DNA of 50,091 nucleotides from Prevotella sp. 885 (GCF_002265625.1 NZ_NOVE01000022.1:1-50091), one strand, 5' to 3'. Numbered from the stretch's first letter, positions 42,041-50,091 are shown. Program-made: numbers and translations. The notes: generated by a model not told the origin, from the sequence alone.

Positions 42041-42763
42041 CTATTGACAAGGTTTAAACTTAGACAGCATATTACGAATCTCAACAGCCCGCTCTAGCGA
42101 CAGGGCGGGCACACCATCCAACCTATAACGCATACCCATCTTCTTATACTTGTAAGTTCCGAGAGTATGATAAGGTAGGATTTCTATTTTTTCCACACAC
42201 TTGTAACGCCCTACATGTTCGCCAAGACGGATGAGCCAATTGTCGTCATCCGTAACGCCGGGAACAACAACGTGGCGTATCCAAGTTCTTATGCCGCGCT
42301 CCTCAAGCTTGTCCAAGAAAGCAAGGTTATTGTCCTGTTTGATACCTGTCAGCTTAGGATAAAGCTCAGTATCCATAGTCTTGACATCCAACAACACAAG
42401 ATCTGTCTCGTCAAGCACGCGCAAGGCATCTTCCGTACAGAAAGCTCCACTTGTATCGAGTGCTGTATGCAAGCCTTCTTTATGGCAAAGACGGAAATAC
42501 TCTCTCACAAACTCAGCCTGCATCAAAGGCTCGCCACCAGATACGGTAACGCCACCGTTCTTTATAAACGAACGGTAACGCAGAGCCTCATCCACAAGTT
42601 GCTGCGGTGTCATCTCATACTGACATGTCCCTTTAGGATCCCATGTATCGGGATTGTGACAATACATACAACGCAAGGGGCAACCCTGCATAAACGCCAC
42701 AAAGCGCACACCGGGACCGTCAACGGTTCCAAAAGACTCTAAAGAATGAATGTGTCCTATCAT
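42041..42763 (-). CDS. pflA: Pyruvate formate-lyase-activating enzyme
   Basis: This radical-SAM activase puts the glycyl radical on pyruvate formate-lyase, enabling anaerobic conversion of pyruvate to formate and acetyl-CoA. The opening IHSLESFGTVDGPGVRFV is diagnostic, and the cluster cysteines are Cys28, Cys32 and Cys35 in GCPLRCMYCHNPDTW. The 240-residue length is normal. The lyase gene pflB is not adjacent. Its promoter lies almost on the start codon. Near the stop are two GTTTAAAC palindromes (42034-42041 and 42052-42059) of no clear meaning. Confidence 0.92.
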   Translation of the reverse strand: MIGHIHSLESFGTVDGPGVRFVAFMQGCPLRCMYCHNPDTWDPKGTCQYEMTPQQLVDEALRYRSFIKNGGVTVSGGEPLMQAEFVREYFRLCHKEGLHTALDTSGAFCTEDALRVLDETDLVLLDVKTMDTELYPKLTGIKQDNNLAFLDKLEERGIRTWIRHVVVPGVTDDDNWLIRLGEHVGRYKCVEKIEILPYHTLGTYKYKKMGMRYRLDGVPALSLERAVEIRNMLSKFKPCQ

Positions 42764-42768
42764 GGATG

Positions 42769-42776
42769 CAAAGTTA
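42769..42776 (-). promoter_or_regulatory. Promoter -7 element abutting the pflA start
   Basis: The minus strand reads TAACTTTG, then five bases (CATCC), then the pflA ATG. Since the -7 box normally ends about four bases before the start of transcription, the mRNA would be leaderless or nearly so. Confidence 0.55.
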
Positions 42777-42855
42777 ACACATTACGGCGACTCTGACAAG
42801 AAACCGACAAAACTAAAAAGACATGGCATACCAACACAATCAATACGATATCGTT

Positions 42856-42871
42856 TGGCACGCATTTTGCA
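42856..42871 (+). promoter_or_regulatory. Exact sigma-54 promoter consensus upstream of htpG
   Basis: TGGCACGCATTTTGCA matches TGGCACRNNNNTTGCW at every fixed position: GG (42857-42858) at -24 and GC (42869-42870) at -12, ten bases apart. Transcription would begin near 42882, about 70 bases before htpG. A 10-bp palindrome ACGATATCGT (42845-42854) abuts the -24 element. No exact TAnnTTTG lies in this gap; TACCTTCG at 42872-42879 is a one-mismatch alternative. Confidence 0.7.
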
Positions 42872-42951
42872 TACCTTCGAATGCATGATTACACGTGCAC
42901 AAAACGGAATAAACAAAAAATAAATAACTAATAAATACACATAAAACAATT

Positions 42952-45009
42952 ATGGCACAAAAAGGTAATATCGGCGTAACAACCGAGAACATATTTCCAG
43001 TTATAAAGAAATTTCTCTATTCTGACCATGAGATTTTCCTGCGTGAGATGGTGTCAAACGCCGTTGACGCAACACAGAAGATGAAGACTCTTGCTGAACG
43101 CGGCGACTTCAAAGGCGAGCTTGGCGACCTTACCGTACGCGTAAGCCTCGATGCAGACAAGGGTACGCTTACCATCAGCGACCGTGGTATCGGCATGACA
43201 GAAGAAGAAATCAACAAATACATCAACCAGATTGCCTTCTCTGGCGTAACAGACTTCCTCGACAAGTATAAGGACAACGCCAATGCCATTATCGGCCACT
43301 TTGGTCTCGGCTTCTACTCTTCGTTCATGGTGAGCAAGAAGGTGGAGATCGTGACACGCAGCTATAAGGAAGGCTCTAAGGCCATCAAGTGGAGCTGCGA
43401 CGGAAGCCCAGAGTTCGAGATTACGGACGCAGAGAGAGCAGACCGCGGTTCGGACATCATCCTTTACATCGATGACGACTGCAAGGAGTTCCTTGATAAG
43501 CTGAAGATTCAGGAACTGCTCAACAAGTACTGCAAGTTCATGGCTGTGCCTGTGGCTTTCGGCAAGAAGACCGAATGGAAGGACGGCAAGCAGGTTGATA
43601 CTGATGAGGACAACATCATCAATAGCGTGGAGCCGCTTTGGACAAAGACCCCAAGCACTCTCAAGGACGAGGACTATAAGAACTTCTACAGAACACTCTA
43701 TCCGATGCAGGACGAGCCGTTGTTCTGGATACACCTTAATGTAGACTATCCGTTCAACCTTACTGGTATACTCTACTTCCCCCGCATCAAGTCAAACATT
43801 GAGCTGCAGCGCAACAAGATACAGCTCTACTGCAACCAGGTGTTCGTAACAGACCAGGTGGAGGGCATCGTTCCTGAGTTCCTTACACTCCTCCACGGAG
43901 TTATCGACTCACCGGACATTCCTCTGAACGTAAGCCGCTCATATCTCCAGAGCGACGCCAACGTGAAGAAGATATCTAAGTATATCACGAAGAAGGTGGC
44001 AGACCGTCTGGCAAGCATCTTCAAGGAGAACCGCAAGGAATATGAGGAGAAGTGGGACGATCTCAAGATATTCATCAACTACGGTATGCTCTCGCAGGAA
44101 GACTTCTACGACCGTGCTAAGGACTTCGCCCTGCTGAAGGACGTAGACGGCAAGTACTTCACATTCGAGGAGTATCAGACTCTTATCAAGGACAACCAGA
44201 CCGATAAGGACGGCAACCTCATCTATCTCTACGCCAACGACAAGGAGGCAGAATACAGCTACATAGAAGCAGCCAAGTCAAAGGGCTACAGCGTGTTGTT
44301 GTTGGACGGACAGCTCGACACTCCTATGGTATCAATGCTGGAGCAGAAGCTTGAGAAGACCCGCTTCTCACGTGTAGACGCTGACATCGTGGACCGCCTC
44401 ATCGTAAAGGAGGACAAGAAGGAGAGCGAACTGGCTAAGGCTGATCAGGACAACCTCTCACAGGCTTTCCGTTCACAGCTGCCGAAGGTGGAGAAGACTG
44501 AGTTCTACGTGGACGTTCAGGCTCTCGGCGAGCAGGCTCTGCCGGTACTTATAACCCAGAGCGAGTATATGCGCCGTATGAAGGAAGCCAGCAAGTTCCA
44601 GGCAGGCATGTCATTCTACGCTCAGATGCCGGACGCTTACAACCTCGTGCTCAACAGCGACCATCCGCTTATCAAGAACGTACTCGAGAACGAGAACAAG
44701 GAATGCGCCGACCAGCTCAAGCCGGTTGTATCTGAACTCAAGGGTCTCGAGGCACGACTTGCAGCTCTCCATCAGACTCAGAACGGCAAGAAGCCTGAGG
44801 AAATCACTCAGGAGGAGAAGGATGAGGTGAAGACAACCGAACAGTCCATCGAGGAGCAGCGTACCAAGAAGAACGACATCATCGCTTCTTACGCAAAGGG
44901 CAACAACGTCATCCATCAGCTCATCGACCTTGCCTTGCTGCAGAACGGCATGCTGAAGGGTGCTGCGCTCGACTCATTCCTCAAGCGCTCTGTAGACATG
45001 ATTAAGTAA
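42952..45009 (+). CDS. htpG: Chaperone HtpG (bacterial Hsp90)
   Basis: This ATP-dependent chaperone has 685 residues. The N-terminal GHKL ATPase shows FLREMVSNAVDATQK (Asn-box glutamate and asparagine), ISDRGIGMTEEEI, and GHFGLGFYSSFMV. The middle domain contains LYFPRIKSNIELQRNKIQLYCNQVFV and the catalytic-loop region PLNVSRSYLQSD. The C-terminal dimerisation domain is longer than in E. coli HtpG (624) and includes a charged stretch (QTQNGKKPEEITQEEKDEVK), as in other Bacteroidetes. A strong terminator follows. Upstream is a sigma-54-type promoter, unusual for a heat-shock chaperone. Confidence 0.94.
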   Translation: MAQKGNIGVTTENIFPVIKKFLYSDHEIFLREMVSNAVDATQKMKTLAERGDFKGELGDLTVRVSLDADKGTLTISDRGIGMTEEEINKYINQIAFSGVTDFLDKYKDNANAIIGHFGLGFYSSFMVSKKVEIVTRSYKEGSKAIKWSCDGSPEFEITDAERADRGSDIILYIDDDCKEFLDKLKIQELLNKYCKFMAVPVAFGKKTEWKDGKQVDTDEDNIINSVEPLWTKTPSTLKDEDYKNFYRTLYPMQDEPLFWIHLNVDYPFNLTGILYFPRIKSNIELQRNKIQLYCNQVFVTDQVEGIVPEFLTLLHGVIDSPDIPLNVSRSYLQSDANVKKISKYITKKVADRLASIFKENRKEYEEKWDDLKIFINYGMLSQEDFYDRAKDFALLKDVDGKYFTFEEYQTLIKDNQTDKDGNLIYLYANDKEAEYSYIEAAKSKGYSVLLLDGQLDTPMVSMLEQKLEKTRFSRVDADIVDRLIVKEDKKESELAKADQDNLSQAFRSQLPKVEKTEFYVDVQALGEQALPVLITQSEYMRRMKEASKFQAGMSFYAQMPDAYNLVLNSDHPLIKNVLENENKECADQLKPVVSELKGLEARLAALHQTQNGKKPEEITQEEKDEVKTTEQSIEEQRTKKNDIIASYAKGNNVIHQLIDLALLQNGMLKGAALDSFLKRSVDMIK

Positions 45010-45058
45010 AAGCGCTATCAAACGCATGAACATGTATTGAGACATACATAAACAATTA

Positions 45059-45122
45059 AGCCCTGTAAAGGCAAGAACAAGAAGAAAAACTCTTCACCTT
45101 GCCTTTACAGGGCTTTTTGTTT
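45059..45122. terminator. Terminator between htpG and the convergent channel gene
   Basis: AGCCCTGTAAAGGCAAG (45059-45075) and CTTGCCTTTACAGGGCT (45098-45114) form a perfect 17-bp stem followed by TTTTGTTTTT. Confidence 0.9.
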
Positions 45123-45131
45123 TTATTAAGC

Positions 45132-45797
45132 TTATTGTTTGTCCTGCTTTTGTTGCGTATCATCAAAGTCCTCTCCTTGCAGGACAGGCAGCGAGATATG
45201 ATACTTTACAGCCAGAATGCGTATTATAACGACTAAAAAGAAAGCTATAATTACAGATAATGTCATATCACAACCCCACTCCACAAGACCCCAATATGCG
45301 GCGCCTCCGATGATGCTCGCCATGGCATAAATCTCCTTCTGGAATATTACGGGGACGTTATTGAGCAGCACGTCACGTATCACGCCGCCAGCCGAACCGG
45401 TCATCGTACCCATAATGATAGCCACCCAGAATGGGTAGCCGCAGTCGAGGGTCTTCTGCAAACCAGCCACCGTGAACAGCGCCAAGCCAAGCGTATCGAA
45501 GAAGAACCACGTATTGTCAAGACGCTTCAACGAGCGGGCAAACACAATGACGAACACCTGAGCCATAAACGTACACACGAGATATATGGACGAAGTCATC
45601 CAGAATGGCGTGACGCCAAGCAGAAGGTCGCGCAACGTACCGCCACCAATAGCGACAGCCACGCCACACACGAATCCTCCAAACCAGTCGAATCGCTTTG
45701 CCGCAGCATGACGAATGCCGGAGATGGCAAAAGCGAACGTACCCAGAAATTCTATAACATTAAGCAAAGGTCCGTACAAATCCTCTGTTGGCATCAT
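45132..45797 (-). CDS. TRIC-like cation channel family protein (UPF0126)
   Basis: This 221-residue inner-membrane protein has six to seven helices arranged as two related repeats, each with a Gly-rich re-entrant motif: AIGGGTLRDLLLG at about 52 and SAGGVIRDVLLNNVP at about 138. This is the UPF0126 / trimeric intracellular cation channel family; prokaryotic members studied conduct potassium. The C-terminal tail is charged (DFDDTQQKQDKQ). Its start overlaps the end of the dehydrogenase gene by four bases, so the pair is coupled, though no metabolic link is evident. Confidence 0.85.
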   Translation of the reverse strand: MMPTEDLYGPLLNVIEFLGTFAFAISGIRHAAAKRFDWFGGFVCGVAVAIGGGTLRDLLLGVTPFWMTSSIYLVCTFMAQVFVIVFARSLKRLDNTWFFFDTLGLALFTVAGLQKTLDCGYPFWVAIIMGTMTGSAGGVIRDVLLNNVPVIFQKEIYAMASIIGGAAYWGLVEWGCDMTLSVIIAFFLVVIIRILAVKYHISLPVLQGEDFDDTQQKQDKQ

Positions 45798-46750
45798 ACA
45801 TTTACGACGTTTACGGGATTGCCATTAAGGAACGAACGGATATTGTTCTCCGCTATATCCATAAGTCGGAGACGAGCCTCTTTTGTAGCCCATGCCACGT
45901 GCGGGGTGATGTAAGCGTTGGGCTGTGAGAAGAGCGGATTGTCAACTGACGGCGGCTCGCTGCACATCACGTCAGCACAATATGCGCCCAGCTGACCAGA
46001 CTCCAACGCAGCTGCCACGTCCTCTTCGTTGACAAGCGGACCACGTCCTGTATTTACGAGCACAGCTCCATGATGCATCTGTGAAAGGCTCTTACTGTTA
46101 ATCATCTCACGTGTGGACGGTGTAAGCGGACAATGCAGCGTTATGATGTCACACGCGCCGAACATTCCGTCCATTGTGGTCTTCTGAATGCCGGCGGGCA
46201 AAGAAGCCGAGCCCTTGCTTGTAACAGCGAAGACATCCATGCCGAAAGCCATGGCAAGCTTAGCCACCTTCATGCCGATATGTCCCAAGCCCACAATACC
46301 GATGGTCTTGCCAGCCAGTTCCACCAACGGCGTGTTCCAATAACAGAAGTCAGGGCAACGTCCCCAAACACCATCTCTCGACTCACGTGCATAATGGTCG
46401 ACATGGTTTGTGACATTAAGAATATGTGCAAAAACCATCTGCGCCACGCTGTCCGTGCTGTAAGCAGGAATATTGGTAACAACGATGCCACGACGACGCG
46501 CAGCCTCCATATCCACAACATTATAGCCAGTAGCAAGCACACCTATATAGCGCGTATTTGTGAGTGCGTCTATCGTAGAGGCATCAAAGACCGTCTTGTT
46601 GGTCAACACTATTTCGGCATCGCCTACATGAGCGAGCACGTCATTCTTGTCAGTACGCGGATATACCGTCAGCGTACCGAACTGCTCTATCTGTTTCCAT
46701 GAGATGTCACCAGGATTGACACCCTGACCATCTAAAACTACTATTTTCAT
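45794..46750 (-). CDS. D-2-hydroxyacid dehydrogenase
   Basis: This 318-residue NAD-dependent dehydrogenase belongs to the D-isomer 2-hydroxyacid family. The NAD motif is GIVGLGHIGMKVAKLA at about 147-162. Catalytic Arg lies in VNTGRGPLVNE, the Glu in CSEPP, and the His in ITPHVAWAT. It most resembles glycerate or hydroxypyruvate dehydrogenases, but phenyllactate or lactate specificity cannot be excluded. It precedes the TRIC-like gene with a four-base overlap. Confidence 0.85.
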   Translation of the reverse strand: MKIVVLDGQGVNPGDISWKQIEQFGTLTVYPRTDKNDVLAHVGDAEIVLTNKTVFDASTIDALTNTRYIGVLATGYNVVDMEAARRRGIVVTNIPAYSTDSVAQMVFAHILNVTNHVDHYARESRDGVWGRCPDFCYWNTPLVELAGKTIGIVGLGHIGMKVAKLAMAFGMDVFAVTSKGSASLPAGIQKTTMDGMFGACDIITLHCPLTPSTREMINSKSLSQMHHGAVLVNTGRGPLVNEEDVAAALESGQLGAYCADVMCSEPPSVDNPLFSQPNAYITPHVAWATKEARLRLMDIAENNIRSFLNGNPVNVVNV

Positions 46751-46808
46751 CTTTTCTTTAATTGGTTATTTATCCTGTTTGTTTTAGTATTATATATCAT
46801 TTAATGGG

Positions 46809-48083
46809 CTATTCCTCAAACCTCTTGCCCCAACAACGGAGCATCTGCTGATACGACTTCTCCTCTACAGGCGAGTGCTGCGCATGCCATATACGCCTGT
46901 CTGTCAGAGCGTCGGGCATATACTGCTGCTCCACGAAGTTGCCTGGATAGTCATGCGAATACTTATATCCGTCATGATAACCGAGATTTTTCATCAACGA
47001 CGTCGGAGCATTACGCAGATGCAACGGCACGGGCTGATTGCCGGTCTCGCGCACCAGAGCCAAAGCGTCGTTAATGCCGCAATAAGCCGAATTGCTCTTC
47101 GGGCTTGTGGCAAGATAGACCACAGCCTCAGCAAGCGGAATGCGTCCTTCCGGCCATCCTATCTTCATTACGGCGTCAAAGGCGGCATTTGCCAACAGAA
47201 GCGCATTAGGATTGGCAAGTCCGATGTCCTCAGCCGCACTTATCACAATACGTCGGGCTATGAACTGCGGATCCTCGCCAGCCTCTATCATACGAGCCAT
47301 CCAGTATAAAGCCGCGTCAGGATCAGAACCGCGTATAGACTTGATGAAAGCCGATATGATGTCGTAATGCATATCACCACCCTTGTCGTAGGCAAGAGGG
47401 TTCTGCTGAAGCCTGTCCACAACCTTATCGTCCGTTATAACAACATCATCGCCGCTCTCCGCCTCCACCACAAGCTCCAGGATGTTGAGAAGCTTGCGCG
47501 CGTCGCCACCGCTAAAACGGAGCATGGCGTCAGTCTGACGAAGCTCTATATGGCGCTTCTTGAGTTCGATGTCCGTCGACACAGCACGATGGAGCAGTTC
47601 CTCAAGGTCTTCCTTCTCAAGCGGCTTGAGCACATACACCTGACACCTTGACAGGAGCGGACGTATGACCTCAAAGGACGGATTCTCCGTAGTGGCGCCA
47701 ATAAGCGTCACCACGCCACGTTCCACAGCACCAAGCAGCGAATCCTGCTGAGACTTGCTGAAACGATGGATTTCGTCAATGAAGAGAATAGGAGAATTGC
47801 TGCTGAAGAACCGTCCGCTCTTGGCACGCTCAATGACGTCGCGCACGTCTTTCACGCCGCTCGTCACGGCGCTCAACGTATAGAACGGAGTCTGCAACTT
47901 ATTGGCTATGATCTGCGCCAACGTGGTCTTTCCCACGCCCGGAGGTCCCCACAGGATGAATGAGGAAATCCGTCCCGCATCAATCATCTTACGCAAGACA
48001 GCTCCCTCGCCCACCAAATGCTTCTGCCCGACATACTCGTCGAGAGTGCGTGGTCTTAATCTTTCTGCTAAAGGTTCACTCAT
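46809..48083 (-). CDS. rarA: Replication-associated recombination protein A
   Basis: This AAA+ ATPase of the clamp-loader class (MgsA/Mgs1/WRNIP1) acts at stalled replication forks. The 424-residue product opens PLAERLRPRTLDEYVGQKHLVG, with Walker A LWGPPGVGKTT at about 44-54, Walker B ILFIDEIHRFSKSQQD, and the family's C-terminal tetramerisation region with RNAPTSLMKNLGYHDGYKYSHDYPGNF. I start at MSEPLAERL; the frame runs 13 codons further upstream but across the promoter. Confidence 0.93.
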   Translation of the reverse strand: MSEPLAERLRPRTLDEYVGQKHLVGEGAVLRKMIDAGRISSFILWGPPGVGKTTLAQIIANKLQTPFYTLSAVTSGVKDVRDVIERAKSGRFFSSNSPILFIDEIHRFSKSQQDSLLGAVERGVVTLIGATTENPSFEVIRPLLSRCQVYVLKPLEKEDLEELLHRAVSTDIELKKRHIELRQTDAMLRFSGGDARKLLNILELVVEAESGDDVVITDDKVVDRLQQNPLAYDKGGDMHYDIISAFIKSIRGSDPDAALYWMARMIEAGEDPQFIARRIVISAAEDIGLANPNALLLANAAFDAVMKIGWPEGRIPLAEAVVYLATSPKSNSAYCGINDALALVRETGNQPVPLHLRNAPTSLMKNLGYHDGYKYSHDYPGNFVEQQYMPDALTDRRIWHAQHSPVEEKSYQQMLRCWGKRFEE

Positions 48084-48091
48084 ATACCACA

Positions 48092-48099
48092 CAAAATTA
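48092..48099 (-). promoter_or_regulatory. Promoter -7 element abutting the rarA start
   Basis: The minus strand reads TAATTTTG, followed by only eight bases before the ATG at 48083. The transcript leader would be about four or five bases. Confidence 0.5.
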
Positions 48100-48228
48100 T
48101 ACAATATCTTGCAGACCCCCAAAAGAATTGGCTTAAAATAAGATTAAAGTAAAGGGCGGAATTAATATTAATTGATTACAGCCTGGTATTTTGTCTATAA
48201 AAAACTTGTAAGTTAGAAGTAAAGTATT

Positions 48229-48236
48229 TACTTTTG
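48229..48236 (+). promoter_or_regulatory. Promoter -7 element for the acidic-tailed protein gene
   Basis: TACTTTTG matches TAnnTTTG, 36 bases before the start at 48273. Confidence 0.6.
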
Positions 48237-48272
48237 CACCACATTTATCCAGATTATAACCAAAATCATAAT

Positions 48273-49076
48273 ATGAGACAACAAAAAACTTTAACACTCA
48301 AAACGCTGACAAAAAGTAACGTATGGGAAGTTCAAGAGAACGACATTTTCAGAATGTGGGAAGCCGCATCCAAAGACGCCGATTTCAAGGACAACAGAAG
48401 ACACTATTTTGATGTAGTCCGCAGTGCTTTCGAGATGGAGGAAGTCAAGATAGACCGCCCCGAGGTCATTAAGAAGTACGAGGCACGCGACTTTAAGGTT
48501 GGAATTCTCCAGAATGACGAGAACGACCACACTAAATGGGCCATCAAGAAGCGCCCCATCAAGCGTGTGACAGACCTCACTTACGAGAACATACGTCATA
48601 TCTCAGCAACTACGCTCATCGAGGTTCTGGAGCGCAACTTCGGCGGCGGATGGGACTCGCTGTCGCAGAGCATTCAGGACATCATCGAGAGCGGATTCGA
48701 CATCAGCACAACCACATTGCCTAAGGACCGCCTGCACAAGCCAGGAGGTATGTACGAGAAAAAGATAAACGACGGTTTCGAGGTGCTCGAGATTCCGAAG
48801 GGCGCATGGGTTGAGGCCATCTTCGCCAAGGAAAAGCCCGAAATGGAGAAGCCTGAGATGCACAAAGAGGACAGCGATTTACGCGACAAAGACTATGACG
48901 ACGAGGATGACGAAGAAGAAGACGACCTTCCCGACAGCAAGTATGGCGACGACGAGGATGACGACGACTTCGACGAGGACAAGCTTACCGAGGAAAGCTA
49001 TCGTACCACCTTCGACACAGACCCCGAGGACCTCTATCTGGAGGCTGAGGACGTAACGGACGACGACGACAACTAA
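48273..49076 (+). CDS. Conserved hypothetical protein with an acidic C-terminal tail
   Basis: This 267-residue soluble protein starts MRQQKTLTLKTLTKSNVWEV. The first ~185 residues are folded-looking, with KYEARDFKVGILQ, the YENIRHISATTLIEVLE helix and GGGWDSLSQSIQDIIESGFDI; I recall related proteins in Bacteroides but no assigned function. From about 200 to the end it is dominated by Asp and Glu (DDEDDEEEDD, GDDEDDDDFDED), probably disordered and able to bind cations or basic proteins. The frame extends 13 codons upstream to a TTG inside the promoter, which I reject. A terminator follows. Confidence 0.75.
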   Translation: MRQQKTLTLKTLTKSNVWEVQENDIFRMWEAASKDADFKDNRRHYFDVVRSAFEMEEVKIDRPEVIKKYEARDFKVGILQNDENDHTKWAIKKRPIKRVTDLTYENIRHISATTLIEVLERNFGGGWDSLSQSIQDIIESGFDISTTTLPKDRLHKPGGMYEKKINDGFEVLEIPKGAWVEAIFAKEKPEMEKPEMHKEDSDLRDKDYDDEDDEEEDDLPDSKYGDDEDDDDFDEDKLTEESYRTTFDTDPEDLYLEAEDVTDDDDN

Positions 49077-49110
49077 TTTTGACGGTAGAAATTATCTACA
49101 TTATAATAAT

Positions 49111-49158
49111 AAAGCGGCAAGGACAACTCTAAGAAAGAACGTCCTTGCCGCTTTTGTT
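49111..49158 (+). terminator. Terminator after the acidic-tailed protein gene
   Basis: AAAGCGGCAAGGAC (49111-49124) and GTCCTTGCCGCTTTT (49141-49155) form a 14-bp stem followed by T residues. Confidence 0.88.
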
Positions 49159-49241
49159 TTTGTTATATCATCATCATACCGAACTTGCAATAATTATATC
49201 ATATAGCCTTTCACATAAAGCCTAACGGCGTTATGTAACAT

Positions 49242-49329
49242 CTATAGAGCTTGTTTTAATTATCAATAGGGCATGTTTTAGATAATTAAAGCGCCACTAT
49301 AGGGAAACTAAAGCGCCACTATAGGGAAA
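49242..49329. repeat. Four tandem 22-bp units (array C)
   Basis: Four contiguous 22-base units start at 49242, 49264, 49286 and 49308. The last two are nearly identical (TAAAGCGCCACTATAGGGAAA); the first two are diverged (CTATAGAGCTTGTTTTA, CAATAGGGCATGTTTTA). Period, alignment register and the AG(C/A/G)GCC-type core match arrays A and B. This array lacks the inverted last units and the flanking ~407-bp element. It lies ten bases downstream of the XRE regulator's stop codon. Confidence 0.7.
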
Positions 49330-49339
49330 GCATTACGCT

Positions 49340-49861
49340 TCAGCTACGTTCCTTCGGCACAAAAGTCTCCCACGTCTGGTCGTCATAAAAGATTCTGATT
49401 TCGGATATACGGCGTTGCGGTTTGTCACATTTCTTTATCACTACAACCTTACCTTCCTTACTGCCATTAGCCTCCATACCTGCTTCATCACTCGTCATCT
49501 GATCGTCTGATCCGTCAGATGCCCCATAGGGGAGAGGAGCGTCATTACCATACAAAGAAGCAGACGGAGCATCCGAGAAATCGACTGTCAAGCCATTGTC
49601 CTGACCACGCTTAGCCGACTCATTACCATGCTGATCAGCCGCTACGTCAACAGTCTTAAACATCGGTCCGACACCGAACATGAGCCAGTCAGTAGAGATA
49701 TCTCGGAACCTATTCTTTATGGCTTCCACTACAGATAGGGAAGGGCGGGTGCGTCCGGTGAATATGCTGCTGAGCGTCGCAGGAGCAATTTTTATATAGT
49801 CAGAAAACTCCTGTTGGGTCATCTTCTGGCTCTCCATTATTTTCTTTATACGATCCTTCAT
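49340..49861 (-). CDS. XRE-family helix-turn-helix protein
   Basis: This 173-residue DNA-binding protein has an N-terminal helix-turn-helix at about 1-60 (QKMTQQEFSDYIKIAPATLSSIFTGRTRPSL). The following DWLMFGVGPM is typical of Bacteroidetes XRE proteins. Residues about 75-145 are Ser/Asp/Gly-rich and likely disordered. A conserved-looking C-terminal motif follows (RRISEIRIFYDDQTWETFVPK). There is no peptidase or toxin domain and no antitoxin-like partner next to it. Its targets are unknown. Confidence 0.82.
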   Translation of the reverse strand: MKDRIKKIMESQKMTQQEFSDYIKIAPATLSSIFTGRTRPSLSVVEAIKNRFRDISTDWLMFGVGPMFKTVDVAADQHGNESAKRGQDNGLTVDFSDAPSASLYGNDAPLPYGASDGSDDQMTSDEAGMEANGSKEGKVVVIKKCDKPQRRISEIRIFYDDQTWETFVPKERS

Positions 49862-49894
49862 TTTTGCTTTGATTTTACGTCTTCATTGATTTGG

Positions 49895-49926
49895 GGCAAA
49901 AATGCGCCCGAAGAGGCACTTTTGCC
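49895..49926 (-). promoter_or_regulatory. Hairpin with UUCG loop in the XRE gene leader
   Basis: GGCAAAA (49895-49901) and TTTTGCC (49920-49926) form the base of a hairpin whose minus-strand loop region contains CTCTTCGGG, giving a stable UUCG tetraloop. It lies between the promoter (49935-49942) and the start codon at 49861, so it should be part of the mRNA leader. Confidence 0.5.
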
Positions 49927-49934
49927 AACATTTA

Positions 49935-49942
49935 CAAAGGTA
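49935..49942 (-). promoter_or_regulatory. Promoter -7 element for the XRE gene
   Basis: The minus strand reads TACCTTTG, matching TAnnTTTG, about 73 bases before the ATG. From 49943 to the window end I see no gene or clear signal. Confidence 0.6.
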
Positions 49943-50091
49943 AAACTTTTTATTAGAACTCACAACATTTACGAATATTAATTTGCAATGTCAAATCATT
50001 TAGGATTGTTTAGTTTCAGAAATTCATAGGAATTGATTCGTTTTAGAATAGTGGCTTTTAGACCGTCATGCGGCTTAACCCTTCTTTTAAG

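Noticed and set aside
42034..42059. Two GTTTAAAC palindromes at the pflA stop as an attachment site
   Set aside because: Short AT-rich palindromes, one inside the coding end, with no integrase or element boundary nearby.

Overview
The window reads as a chromosome segment from a Bacteroidales bacterium, most likely Prevotella or a close relative. Many genes are preceded by the Bacteroidetes promoter signature (TAnnTTTG, often with TTTG about 19 bases upstream). Start codons follow A-rich stretches rather than Shine-Dalgarno boxes. The gene families fit as well: COG2509 oxidoreductase, DUF4492-cydAB, DUF4837, an LptE-TPR-SecG operon and a type IX-like C-terminal domain. No phage, insertion sequence, rRNA or CRISPR array was seen. 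The species cannot be fixed from sequence reading alone.

Layout. 0.1-5.2 kb: a LysM glucosaminidase, a GHL10-type glycosidase-like protein, a COG2509 flavoprotein and an anaerobic sulfatase maturase. 5.3-10.6 kb: a threonine operon (thrA, a phosphoglycerate-mutase-family protein in the homoserine kinase slot, thrC) behind a structured leader. 11-14 kb: a 1000-residue secreted adhesin-like protein. 14.2-14.7 kb: a non-coding repeat element. 15.2-18.3 kb: cytochrome bd oxidase with DUF4492. 18.4-19.3 kb: riboflavin synthase behind a leader with a terminator. 19.4-21.4 kb: agmatine-to-putrescine genes. 21.6-23.3 kb: pyrK-pyrD. 23.4-26.3 kb: a RavA/ViaA pair. 26.4-30.7 kb: rlmN, a DUF4837 lipoprotein, a PdxA-family protein lacking its metal ligands, and a flippase-like membrane protein. 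30.7-33.9 kb: a sigma-54 activator, lptE, a TPR protein and secG. 34.1-35.1 kb: two identical tRNA-His genes flanking a second copy of the repeat element, then tRNA-Arg. 35.3-39.4 kb: an aromatic/glycine-rich exported protein, a FadL-like porin and a GH28-like beta-helix protein. 39.6-50 kb: M18 aminopeptidase, methyltransferase, FKBP, pflA, htpG, a TRIC-like channel, a hydroxyacid dehydrogenase, rarA, an acidic-tailed protein and an XRE regulator.

Most of the coding content is housekeeping metabolism suited to an anaerobe that meets traces of oxygen. The less expected signals are these: (i) tandem 22-bp repeats sharing one core at three intergenic loci, two inside homologous ~407-bp elements that each fold into a long hairpin through different repeat units; (ii) the PdxA-like protein without its metal-binding histidines; (iii) an exact sigma-54 promoter consensus upstream of htpG, in the same window as a sigma-54 activator; (iv) structured leaders before thrA and ribE; and (v) three genes whose promoters lie so close to the start codon that the mRNAs should be leaderless or nearly so.
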